Part shown: positions 50,299 to 58,657 of the stretch, one piece after another
How the letters are laid out: each line of letters begins with the position of its first letter
How positions within the stretch are numbered: the first letter of the stretch is position 1
Assembly: GCF_021654035.1 (NCBI RefSeq)
Contig: NZ_JAJPDW010000001.1
Span: forward strand, 744,001 to 808,000
Direction: 5' to 3'
Origin: Microbacterium aurantiacum
GTDB lineage: Bacteria > Actinomycetota > Actinomycetes > Actinomycetales > Microbacteriaceae
Length of the DNA stretch: 64,000 nt
Notes under the pieces: generated by a model
Database searches by the model: none
What the model was told of the DNA's origin: nothing
The model's input: only the letters and a program-made list of their open reading frames with translations
Position numbers and translations under genes: made by a program

Positions 50299-51684
50299 TC
50301 AGCGCCCCGCGATGAGGTCGGCGACGTGCGCCGGCCACGCCGTCCGGGAGGAGCCTCCGGCCTCCATCCGATCCGCGCTCCGATACGCGGCGTAGATCGC
50401 GTGGACGGCGACGAACCGCAGCGGCTCGAGCTCCCAGCGGCGCGCGCGATGCCCGACCCAGGGCAGGTGCGTGAGATCGGTGTCGCGGCCCAGGACGAGG
50501 TCGGCGAGCGTGCGACCGGCGAGGTTCGTGGCGGTGACGCCGGTGCCGACGTAGCCGCCCGCCCAGCCGAGGCCGGTGCGCGCGTCGTGGCCGACGGTCG
50601 CCGCCCAGTCGCGGGGGACGCCCAGCACGCCCGACCATGCGTGCGCGACGGGCACGTCCGCCGCGACGGGGAAGAAGTCGTGCAGCAGGGCGGCGAGCGA
50701 GGCGATCGTGCGCGCCTGCGTCGACCCGTCGGTGTCCACGCGCGATCCGAACCGGTACGGGACCCCTCGGCCGCCGAAGGCGATGCGATCGTCGGCGGTG
50801 CGCTGGGCGTACATGTAGACGTGTGCGAAGTCGCCGAGCGTCTCCCGCCCCTCCCAGCCGATCTCCGCCCAGGCCGAGGCGGGCAGGGGATCGGTGACGA
50901 TCATCGAGGAGTTCATCGGCAGCCAGGTCCGGTGCTCGCCGCGGAGGTCCGCCGTGAACCCCTCCGTGGCACGTAAGACGTGCGCGGCGCGCACCGTCCC
51001 GCGGTCGGTGACCGCACGACCGGGGGAGATCTCGCGGACGCGCGTGTCCTCGTAGATCGGCACGCCGAGGCGCTCGACGGTCGCCGCGAGTCCGCGGACG
51101 AGCTTGACCGGATGCACGCGCGCGCAGTGCGGGTGCCGGATCGCCCCGAGCGTCCCGGCCACACCGATCCGGGCGGCGGCGGACGCGGCATCCAGCTCCT
51201 CCACATCGGTGTCGGGCCAGTCCTGCTCGGCGCGCGCGGCGGCGCGGAGACGGGCGAGCTGCGCGGGGGTGCGCGCGACCTCGAACTCGCCCCCGCGCAC
51301 GATGTCGGCGTCGATCCCCTCCCGCTCGGCGACGGTGATCACCTCGTCCACCGCGGCGTTCAATGCACGCTGCTGCGCGGTGCCGGGTCCTCGTCCGTAC
51401 CGCGCGCGACCGCCGGTGACGCTGTTGGTGAGCCATCCGCCGTTGCGGCCCGACGCGCCGAAGCCGGCGAAGCGCTGCTCCAGGACCGCGACCCGGAGGC
51501 CCGGCTGAAGGGTCTTCAGGTAGTACGCCGCCCAGAGACCGGTGTACCCGGCGCCGACCACGGCGACATCCACGTCGATGTCCCCCGGCAGGGCGGGTCT
51601 CGGCGCGGGGACTCCGCCGACCGAGCGCCACCACCACGACACGTCGCCGTTCGGAACGTCGCCGATCTCCGTCGCGCTGCTCAT
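50299..51684 (-). CDS. FAD-dependent amine/amino-acid oxidase (PuuB/DAO family)
   Basis: 461-aa oxidoreductase with VAVVGAGYTGLWAAYYL (about residues 40-56) and the DAO-family segment FGASGRNGGWLTN, where SGRNGG contacts the flavin. The C-terminus GYVGTGVTATNLAGRTLADL is characteristic of gamma-glutamylputrescine oxidase-like proteins. Adjacent polyamine genes make an amine such as gamma-glutamylputrescine the likely substrate, but no PuuA-type glutamate-putrescine ligase is visible here. ATG 51684, 15 bp after the PucR gene on the same strand. Confidence 0.82.
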   Translation of the reverse strand: MSSATEIGDVPNGDVSWWWRSVGGVPAPRPALPGDIDVDVAVVGAGYTGLWAAYYLKTLQPGLRVAVLEQRFAGFGASGRNGGWLTNSVTGGRARYGRGPGTAQQRALNAAVDEVITVAEREGIDADIVRGGEFEVARTPAQLARLRAAARAEQDWPDTDVEELDAASAAARIGVAGTLGAIRHPHCARVHPVKLVRGLAATVERLGVPIYEDTRVREISPGRAVTDRGTVRAAHVLRATEGFTADLRGEHRTWLPMNSSMIVTDPLPASAWAEIGWEGRETLGDFAHVYMYAQRTADDRIAFGGRGVPYRFGSRVDTDGSTQARTIASLAALLHDFFPVAADVPVAHAWSGVLGVPRDWAATVGHDARTGLGWAGGYVGTGVTATNLAGRTLADLVLGRDTDLTHLPWVGHRARRWELEPLRFVAVHAIYAAYRSADRMEAGGSSRTAWPAHVADLIAGR

Positions 51685-51699
51685 GCGGTCATCATGTCC

Positions 51700-53259
51700 T
51701 CAGCCCTCCGCCGCGCGCAACGCTGCGTAGAGCTCCGCCCGCACGGGGAACGATCCGAGATCGAGTCCGAGCACGCGCTCGATGTGCGCGAGACGAGTCC
51801 GCACCGTGTGGCGGTGCACGCCGAGGGCCCGGGCGCACGCCTCGTGCGAGCAGTCCGCATCGAGCCAGGCGCGGAGGGTCGCCAGCAGAGCCGTGCCCTG
51901 CGTCCGGTCGTTGTCGACGAGGGGCCGCAGCTGAGCGTCGGCGAGGGCCCGCGCATCCGCGGAGAGCGCGGAGAGCACGCCCGCCCGGCCGATGTCGGCG
52001 AATGCGGTGACGGATGCCGTGCCCCGGTCCCGCGCGACCCGCGCCTGGTCGAGGGCCGCGCGGATGCCGTCGTAGCCGGCCGGTTCGGAGACGCCCACCC
52101 GGATCTCGAACCGCTCGGCGATCTCGTCGATCACCGCGCGCTCGCCGGCGTGGACGACAAGGACGAGCGCCCCCTCGACGCGACCGAAGAAGAGCGTGCC
52201 GCGTCGTTCGTCGCCGCGCAGCTCGAGGAGCTCGGTGATCGCGTCCAGACGGGCGCGGGCGCTCGCCGTCGTCCGCGTTCCCTCGCCCGCCAGGGCCTCG
52301 GTGACGGCGACCTCGACAGGCGCCGTGGGGAGGGCCCCCCACATCTCGCGCGCGATCCTCCGCGCGAGGGAGGGATCACCGGAGAGGAGAGACTGGATGA
52401 GGCCCGCACGCAGCGCGTTCCGTGCCCGGCTGAGTCCCTGCTGCTGTTCCAGGGCGAGGCCGGCCATCGCGATGACGGCGGTGACGACGCCCCGTCCCTC
52501 CTGGTCGAGGTCGCCGGCGGCGATCGCGATGACGCCGCGGAGGTGTCCGCCGCGGCCGAGGGTCTGCAGTGAGAACGGCCCGTCGCCGATCCGGAGGGCG
52601 GAGCCCGCGCGCGCCCCGCGGCGGAGCACCCCGCCGACCTCGTCGTGCAGGGCGGCGGCGGTCGCGGCCTCCAGCCCTCCGGTCGGATGCTCGCGGACGA
52701 GCTCGCCGGCGGCGTCGAACATGCCCACCCACGTGTCCAGCTGCCGGGCGAGCTCGGAGACGGTCGCCCCCAGGCCGTCGGGGCGAAGGGCCGCGAGGGC
52801 GATCGCGCGCTGCGCGGCGAGGGCCCAGCTGCGGCGGGCGTAGGCCTGGGCCGCGATGGCCTCGGCGTTGGCGCGGGCCACGGCGATGAACGGGGTGCGG
52901 TACGGCACCTCGAACAGCGGCATCCCCGCGGCCGCGCACGCCTCCTCCAGCGCGGGAGGGATGCCGTGCCGGACGACCTCCGTGCCGAAGCCGAGGCCCA
53001 CCACGCCGCGCGCCGACAGCCGCTGGACGTAGTCGCGGTACGGTCCGCGCTCCTCGCCCGCACCGTCGAACTGGGTGCCGGTGGTCAGCAGCACGAGGCC
53101 CTCGGAGAGGAAGGGGGTCGGATCCGCAAGGTCGGAGCTGTGGACCCACCGGACAGGCCGGTCCAGGGCGTCGTCGCGGGCATCGCCGGCGAGACGCAGC
53201 TGGAGGTCGGGCCGACTCAGCAGGGCGCGGAGGGTCGGGACGTCGGCATCCGTGGTCAT
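51700..53259 (-). CDS. PucR family transcriptional regulator
   Basis: 519 aa. N-terminal PucR domain (about 5-125, TLRALLSRPDLQLRLAGD...FLSEGLVLLTTG), a central GGDEF-related sensory region (about 300-410) and a C-terminal PucR-type helix-turn-helix (about 455-515, LRAWLDADCSHEACARALGVHRHTVRTRL). PucR regulators usually activate catabolism of purines, GABA or polyamines. It is divergent from gabT and upstream of the oxidase gene, so it likely controls both. ATG 53259 begins the domain; upstream open frame overlaps the gabT promoter. Confidence 0.9.
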   Translation of the reverse strand: MTTDADVPTLRALLSRPDLQLRLAGDARDDALDRPVRWVHSSDLADPTPFLSEGLVLLTTGTQFDGAGEERGPYRDYVQRLSARGVVGLGFGTEVVRHGIPPALEEACAAAGMPLFEVPYRTPFIAVARANAEAIAAQAYARRSWALAAQRAIALAALRPDGLGATVSELARQLDTWVGMFDAAGELVREHPTGGLEAATAAALHDEVGGVLRRGARAGSALRIGDGPFSLQTLGRGGHLRGVIAIAAGDLDQEGRGVVTAVIAMAGLALEQQQGLSRARNALRAGLIQSLLSGDPSLARRIAREMWGALPTAPVEVAVTEALAGEGTRTTASARARLDAITELLELRGDERRGTLFFGRVEGALVLVVHAGERAVIDEIAERFEIRVGVSEPAGYDGIRAALDQARVARDRGTASVTAFADIGRAGVLSALSADARALADAQLRPLVDNDRTQGTALLATLRAWLDADCSHEACARALGVHRHTVRTRLAHIERVLGLDLGSFPVRAELYAALRAAEG

Positions 53260-53283
53260 GATCCTCCGCGAGTCACGTTGGGG

Positions 53284-53319
53284 TGTACGGGTTGTACATC
53301 GGGTTGGGAAAAATGTACA
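53284..53319. promoter_or_regulatory. TGTAC repeats in the pucR-gabT gap
   Basis: TGTAC at 53284-53288, TGTACA at 53293-53298 and TGTACA at 53314-53319, all in a 36-bp AT-richer stretch; another TGTAC lies before the aldehyde dehydrogenase (58631-58635). The third copy is about 50 bp upstream of the predicted gabT transcription start, an activator-like position. Confidence 0.5.
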
Positions 53320-53352
53320 GCCGGTCAGGTGTGCGCCGTGCGCCCGCCCCCG

Positions 53353-53358
53353 TACGCT
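53353..53358 (+). promoter_or_regulatory. -10 box of gabT
   Basis: TACGCT, seven bases before ATG 53366, no SD: leaderless arrangement. Confidence 0.5.
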
Positions 53359-53365
53359 CGCCGAC

Positions 53366-54724
53366 ATGACCGCGATCGACACCGTTGCCGCCCCGGTGGG
53401 CGGGCCCACTCTGCCCCAGGAACGCCGCCTCGTCACCGAGATCCCCGGCCCCCGCTCCCAGGAGCTCCTCGCGCGGAAGGCGGCCGCCGTCGCGGCCGGT
53501 GTCGGCCACACTGCGCCGATCGAGGCCGTCGCCGCCGGCGGCGGAGTCGTCGTCGATGCCGACGGCAACTCCCTCATCGACCTCGGGTCCGGTATCGCCG
53601 TCACCACCGTCGGGAACGCCCACCCCCGCGTCGTCGAGGCCGTCACCGCGCAGGTGGCGCAGTTCACGCACACGTGCTTCATGGTCTCGCCGTACGAGTC
53701 CTACGTCGCGGTCGCGGAAGCGCTGAACCGGGTGACCCCGGGCGACCACGAGAAGAAGTCGGCGCTGTTCAACTCCGGCGCCGAAGCGGTCGAGAACGCG
53801 ATCAAAATCGCGCGCAAATTCACCAAGAAGCAGGCCGTCGTCGCGTTCGACCACGGCTACCACGGGCGCACGAACCTCACGATGGCCCTGACGGCGAAGT
53901 CGATGCCCTACAAGAGCGGCTTCGGCCCGTTCGCCTCCGAGGTCTACCGCGCGCCGATGTCGTACCCGTTCCGCGACGGCGGACTCAGCGGCGCGGATGC
54001 CGCGCGCAAGGCCATCTCGGTCATCGAGAAGCAGGTCGGCGCCGAGAACCTCGCCGCCGTCATCATCGAGCCCATCCAGGGCGAGGGCGGGTTCATCGTC
54101 CCCGCCGACGGATTCCTGGAGCACCTCCTGCGCTGGTGCCGCAGCAACGACGTCGTCTTCATCGCCGACGAGATCCAGACCGGCTTCGGTCGCACCGGCG
54201 CGATGTTCGCCTCCGAGCTGTTCGGCATCGTCCCCGACCTGATCACGACCGCGAAGGGCATCGCCGCGGGCCTCCCGCTCGCGGCCGTCACCGGTCGCGC
54301 GGACATCATGGATGCCGCGCACGCCGGCGGCCTCGGCGGCACCTACGGCGGGAACCCCATCGCCTGCGCCGCGGCGCTCGCCGCCATCGAGGTGTTCGAG
54401 AGCGAGGACCTGCCCTCCCGCGCGCGGGAGATCGAGACCCTCCTGACCGGACGCCTGCGCGACCTGCAGGCCTCGGACCCGCGCATCGGCGACATCCGCG
54501 GACGCGGTGCCATGATCGCGGTCGAGTTCGTCGTGCCCTCGACTGGAGACCCCGACGGCACCCTCACCTCCGCGATCGCGAAGGCCTGCATCGCGCAGGG
54601 CGTGATCGTGCTCACCTGCGGCACCTACGGCAACGTGATCCGTTTCCTCCCGCCGCTGAGCATCTCCGACGACCTGCTCCACGAGGGCCTGGACGTCATC
54701 GCCGCCGCCCTCGCCGCCCACTGA
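53366..54724 (+). CDS. gabT: 4-aminobutyrate aminotransferase
   Basis: 452-aa class III PLP enzyme converting GABA and 2-oxoglutarate to succinate semialdehyde and glutamate. Features: FMVSPYESYVAVAEALN, LFNSGAEAVENAIKIARKFT, the Asp of FIADEIQTGFGRTG that holds the PLP ring nitrogen, and PLP lysine K297 in ITTAKGIAAGLPLAA. The N-terminal 30 residues (GPTLPQERRLVTEIPGP) match actinobacterial GabT. Followed by putrescine oxidase in the same direction. Confidence 0.93.
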   Translation: MTAIDTVAAPVGGPTLPQERRLVTEIPGPRSQELLARKAAAVAAGVGHTAPIEAVAAGGGVVVDADGNSLIDLGSGIAVTTVGNAHPRVVEAVTAQVAQFTHTCFMVSPYESYVAVAEALNRVTPGDHEKKSALFNSGAEAVENAIKIARKFTKKQAVVAFDHGYHGRTNLTMALTAKSMPYKSGFGPFASEVYRAPMSYPFRDGGLSGADAARKAISVIEKQVGAENLAAVIIEPIQGEGGFIVPADGFLEHLLRWCRSNDVVFIADEIQTGFGRTGAMFASELFGIVPDLITTAKGIAAGLPLAAVTGRADIMDAAHAGGLGGTYGGNPIACAAALAAIEVFESEDLPSRAREIETLLTGRLRDLQASDPRIGDIRGRGAMIAVEFVVPSTGDPDGTLTSAIAKACIAQGVIVLTCGTYGNVIRFLPPLSISDDLLHEGLDVIAAALAAH

Positions 54725-54826
54725 GCGGCGCCTTCCCTTCACCACCCACTGGCCCCGCATCGTGGCGAGAGCATCCGTCTCCGCACGATCGACCCCCGCA
54801 CCCGCGGGAGAGCTGAGGAGACGCAC

Positions 54827-56188
54827 ATGAACGAGGTGACGCGCGACGTCGTGATCGTCGGCGCCGGAGCCGCCGGCCTCACCGCCGCCCACGAACTGCG
54901 CAAAGCAGGGCTGTCGGTGGCGGTGCTGGAGGCCCGCGAGCGGGTCGGCGGGCGGCTGTGGACCGACGTCATCGACGGCGCCATGCTCGAGATCGGCGGC
55001 CAATGGGTCTCGCCCGACCAGGAGGCGCTGAAAGAGACGATCGCGGAGCTCGGACTCGAGACCTACTCCCGCTACCGCGAGGGCGAGTCGGTCTACATCA
55101 ACGCCGCCGGGGAGCGGACGCTGTTCACCGGGGAGATCTTCCCGGTCAAGCCCGAGACCGAGAAGGAGCTCGTCCGCCTGATCGACAAGCTCGACGCGAT
55201 GGTCGCCGAGACCGATCCGGACCGTCCGTGGGACCGCCCGGATGCCGAGGAGCTCGACCGCATCTCGTTCGAGGCGTGGCTGGAGCAGGAGACCGACGAC
55301 CAGGAGGCGCGCGACAACATCGCCCTCTTCATCGCGGGGGCCATGCTCACCAAGCCCGCCTACGCCTTCTCGGCTCTGCAGGCCCTGCTGATGGCCGCGA
55401 GCGCGGGGAGCTTCTCGCACCTCGTCGACGCCGACTACATCCTCGACGAGCGCGTGGTGGGCGGACTCCAGCAGGTGCCGCTCCTCCTCGCCGAGCGCCT
55501 CGGCGATGACGTCTTCCTCGAGCAGCCGGTCACCGAGGTCAAGACCGCCGGCGACGGCGTCACGATCGTGACCGACAACGGCATGGTCGTCCGCGCGCGG
55601 TACGTCATCCTCGCCCACGCGCCGATCCTGTACCCGTGGATCGAGTTCGATCCGCCTCTGCCGCGCCTCAAGCAGCAGCTGCACCAGCACATCTCGATGG
55701 GCTTCGTCATCAAGGTCCACGCCGTCTACGACCGTCCGTTCTGGCGCGACAAGGGCCTGTCGGGCACCGCGTTCAGCCCGTACGAGCTGTCGCACGAGGC
55801 GTACGACAACACCAACCACGGCGACGAGCGCGGCACCCTCGTGGGATTCGTCTCCGACCGCAACGCCGACGACCTCTTCCGCGTGTCCGCCGAAGAGCGC
55901 AAGGAGCGCATCCTCGCGTCGTTGGCGAACTACTTCGGCCCCGAGGCGAAGGACCCGCTCGTCTACTACGAGAGCGACTGGGGTGCGGAGGAGTGGACCC
56001 GCGGCGCGTACGCAGCCAGCTTCGACCTCGGCGGTCTCACCCGGTACGGCGCGGACCTGCGCACCCCCGTGGGCCCGATCCACTTCGCCTGCAGCGACAT
56101 GGCAGGCGCCGGGTATCAGCACGTCGACGGGGCGATCCGCATGGGACGCCTGGTCGCGCAGAACATCCTCGACGAGGCCCGCCGGTGA
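54827..56188 (+). CDS. puo: Flavin monoamine oxidase, putrescine oxidase type
   Basis: 453-aa FAD amine oxidase with VVIVGAGAAGLTAAHELRKAG, ERVGGRLWTD, EIGGQWVSPDQ and the C-terminal FACSDMAGAGYQHVDGAIRMG that closes the FAD site. Its length and lack of a signal peptide match cytosolic putrescine oxidases of Rhodococcus and Micrococcus, which give 4-aminobutanal, ammonia and H2O2. Tyramine-type oxidases are the alternative. SD GAGGAG before ATG 54827; overlaps the Usp gene by GTGA. Confidence 0.87.
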   Translation: MNEVTRDVVIVGAGAAGLTAAHELRKAGLSVAVLEARERVGGRLWTDVIDGAMLEIGGQWVSPDQEALKETIAELGLETYSRYREGESVYINAAGERTLFTGEIFPVKPETEKELVRLIDKLDAMVAETDPDRPWDRPDAEELDRISFEAWLEQETDDQEARDNIALFIAGAMLTKPAYAFSALQALLMAASAGSFSHLVDADYILDERVVGGLQQVPLLLAERLGDDVFLEQPVTEVKTAGDGVTIVTDNGMVVRARYVILAHAPILYPWIEFDPPLPRLKQQLHQHISMGFVIKVHAVYDRPFWRDKGLSGTAFSPYELSHEAYDNTNHGDERGTLVGFVSDRNADDLFRVSAEERKERILASLANYFGPEAKDPLVYYESDWGAEEWTRGAYAASFDLGGLTRYGADLRTPVGPIHFACSDMAGAGYQHVDGAIRMGRLVAQNILDEARR

Positions 56189-57075
56189 CCGGGCGGCTGC
56201 GCCTGGTCGTCGGCTACACCGCGACCAAGGCCGGGAAGGATGCCGTCGCCTTCGCGTCGCGGTTCGCCGCGGCATCCGGAGCCGACCTCCACCTCGTGCA
56301 GATCCTGCCGGCGGAGGGGCGGAGCGTCATCACCCCGCCGAACGCCGCGTACGACCGGTACCTCGAGGGCCAGGCGCGGGAGTGGCTGGCCGAGGCGGCA
56401 TCCGCGGTCCCGGACACAGTGGAGCACGCCGAGCACGTCCGCTACGCCGAGTCCTTCGGCGAGGGGCTCCTGGAGACCGCGGAGGAGCTGTCGGCCACGC
56501 ACATCGTCGTCGGCGCCGCCGACGGCGGACGCCGCGGACGGCACCGCCTCGGCACGACGACGAACGAGTTGCTGCACGTCTCCGACATCCCCGTCATCCT
56601 CGTGCCGAAGGGCGCGCGCAAGGCCCCGGCGGATGCCGGGCTCCCGCGTCTGACGGTCGCGATCGGCACCCGTCCGGGGGCCGATGCGCTCATCGACGAA
56701 GCGGCGACCCTCGCCGCCGCCACCGGCGCATCGGTGCGACTCCTCTCGCTCGTGACCGTCGACCTTCCGGCATCCGTCGACACGGGCGTCATCCGCATCG
56801 CCGGCGCCGCCCATGCCGATCAGGTCCTCCAGACCGCGCAGGCGGCCCTCAGCGCCGACAGCGCGAGCGAGGTCGTCGTCGCCCGCGGGGAGAGCATCGA
56901 GGACGCCGTCTCCCACCTCGAGTGGGAGCCGGGCGAGATGGTCCTGGTCGGCTCGAGCCGGCTCGCACAGCCCAAGCGCCTGTTCCTCGGGTCGACCGCG
57001 GCGAAGATGCTCCATGAACTCCCCGTCCCCATGATGGTCGTGCCCCGCACGCGCAAGGAAGAGGGCCAGAAGTGA
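56185..57075 (+). CDS. Tandem universal stress protein
   Basis: 296 aa, two Usp domains. The first (about 1-145) has LVVGYTATKAGKDAVAFA and HIVVGAADGGRRGRHRLGTTTNELL with an ATP-loop G-x2-G-x9-G-like pattern; the second (about 152-290) repeats LTVAIGTRPGADALIDEA and MVLVGSSRLAQPKRLFLGSTAAKML. Coupled to puo and to the permease, so it probably accompanies amine uptake or buffers H2O2/aldehyde stress from amine oxidation; that is inference. Confidence 0.85.
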   Translation: MTGRLRLVVGYTATKAGKDAVAFASRFAAASGADLHLVQILPAEGRSVITPPNAAYDRYLEGQAREWLAEAASAVPDTVEHAEHVRYAESFGEGLLETAEELSATHIVVGAADGGRRGRHRLGTTTNELLHVSDIPVILVPKGARKAPADAGLPRLTVAIGTRPGADALIDEAATLAAATGASVRLLSLVTVDLPASVDTGVIRIAGAAHADQVLQTAQAALSADSASEVVVARGESIEDAVSHLEWEPGEMVLVGSSRLAQPKRLFLGSTAAKMLHELPVPMMVVPRTRKEEGQK

Positions 57076-58622
57076 GCGCACCCGAAAAGCCGCTGGCGGG
57101 CGAGGCCGCCCCGACCGGCGGACTGTCGAGCAAGGGCCTCGGCGCCGGCACCGTCGGCCTCATCGGCGCCGTCGTCATCGGCATCTCCTGCATCGCCCCG
57201 GCCTACACCCTCACCGCGGCGCTCGGCCCCACGGTCTCGGCCGTCGGCGTGCAGGTCCCCGGCATCATCCTGCTCGGGTTCATCCCGATGCTCCTGGTCG
57301 CCTTCGGCTACCGAGAGCTCAACCGCGCCATGCCGGATGCCGGCACGTCGTTCACCTGGGGCGCGCGCGCCTTCGGTCCGTGGGTCGGCTGGATGGCCGG
57401 CTGGGGCCTCATCGCCGCGACGATCCTCGTGCTGTCGAACCTCGCCGGCATCGCGGTGGAGTTCCTCTTCCTCCTCATCGCCCAGATCACGGGGCAACCG
57501 GGGATCGCCGAGCTGGCCTTCAACCCGTTCATCAACGTCGCCGTCTGCCTCCTCTTCGTCCTCGGTGCGACGCTGGTGTCGTACCGCGACATGCAGACCA
57601 CGCAGAAGCTGCAGTACTTCCTGGTCGGCTTCCAGGTGCTGGTGCTCCTCGTCTTCGCGATCGCCGCGATCGTGGAGATGCTCACCGGCAACGCCTTCGA
57701 CGCCACGCCCTTCGACTTCTCGTGGTTCAACCCCTTCGCCGTCGGCGACTTCTCGGCGATCGTGGCGGGGCTCTCGCTGTCGATCTTCATCTTCTGGGGC
57801 TGGGACGTCACCCTCACGATGAACGAGGAGACGAAGGACCCGGAGAAGACCCCGGGGCGCGCGGCGACCCTCACCGTCCTCATCATCGTCTCGCTCTACC
57901 TGCTGCTCGCCGTCTCGCTCATCATGTTCGCCGGCGTCGGGACGGGCGAGTACGGGCTCGGGAACGAAGACATCCAGAGCAACGTCTTCTTCGCGCTCTC
58001 CGGACAGGTGCTCGGGCCGCTGGCGTTCCTGGTGTCGCTCGCGGTGCTGACGTCCTCGGCGTCGTCGCTGCAGTCCACCTTCGTCTCGCCCGCGCGGACC
58101 CTCCTGTCGATGGGGCACTACGGCGCCCTCCCGGCATCCTTCGCCCGGGTCAGCCCCCGCTTCTTCACGCCCGGCTACGCGACCATCGTCTCGGCGATCG
58201 TCGCCTCCGGGTTCTACGCCGTGATGCGCTTCATCAGCGAGAACGTGCTGTGGGACACCATCACCGCGCTCGGCATGATGATCTGCTTCTACTACGGCAT
58301 CACCGCGTTCGCGTGCGTCTGGTATTTCCGCAAGCAGTGGTTCGACTCGGTGCGCGGGTTCTTCTTCACGATGCTTCTGCCGCTCGTGGGCGGCGTCATC
58401 CTGCTGGTGCTGTTCGTGCAGACCCTCGTCGACTCGATGGACCCCGACTACGGCAGCGGATCGAACATCGCCGGTGTCGGCCTGGTGTTCATCCTCGGCG
58501 TCACCGTGATCCTGCTCGGCGTGGTCATCATGATCTGGCAGTCGATCAAGCGCCCGGCGTTCTTCCGCGGCGAGACCCTGTCGATGGACGCCCCCGCGAG
58601 CCTGCGCCGCACGCGCCGGTGA
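57072..58622 (+). CDS. APC superfamily amino acid/polyamine permease
   Basis: 516-aa permease with twelve predicted helices. The first has the APC substrate loop GLIGAVVIGISCIAPAYTLTAAL; FSIFIFWGWDVTLTMNEETKDPEKTPGRA is the conserved helix-6/loop region with the W-D-E signature. Position between putrescine oxidase/Usp and aldehyde dehydrogenase makes it the probable putrescine (or GABA) importer. GTG 57072 overlaps the Usp stop. Confidence 0.88.
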   Translation: MSAPEKPLAGEAAPTGGLSSKGLGAGTVGLIGAVVIGISCIAPAYTLTAALGPTVSAVGVQVPGIILLGFIPMLLVAFGYRELNRAMPDAGTSFTWGARAFGPWVGWMAGWGLIAATILVLSNLAGIAVEFLFLLIAQITGQPGIAELAFNPFINVAVCLLFVLGATLVSYRDMQTTQKLQYFLVGFQVLVLLVFAIAAIVEMLTGNAFDATPFDFSWFNPFAVGDFSAIVAGLSLSIFIFWGWDVTLTMNEETKDPEKTPGRAATLTVLIIVSLYLLLAVSLIMFAGVGTGEYGLGNEDIQSNVFFALSGQVLGPLAFLVSLAVLTSSASSLQSTFVSPARTLLSMGHYGALPASFARVSPRFFTPGYATIVSAIVASGFYAVMRFISENVLWDTITALGMMICFYYGITAFACVWYFRKQWFDSVRGFFFTMLLPLVGGVILLVLFVQTLVDSMDPDYGSGSNIAGVGLVFILGVTVILLGVVIMIWQSIKRPAFFRGETLSMDAPASLRRTRR

Positions 58623-58657
58623 CGGCAGACTGTACCCAAACGATCGGAGAGAACAAC

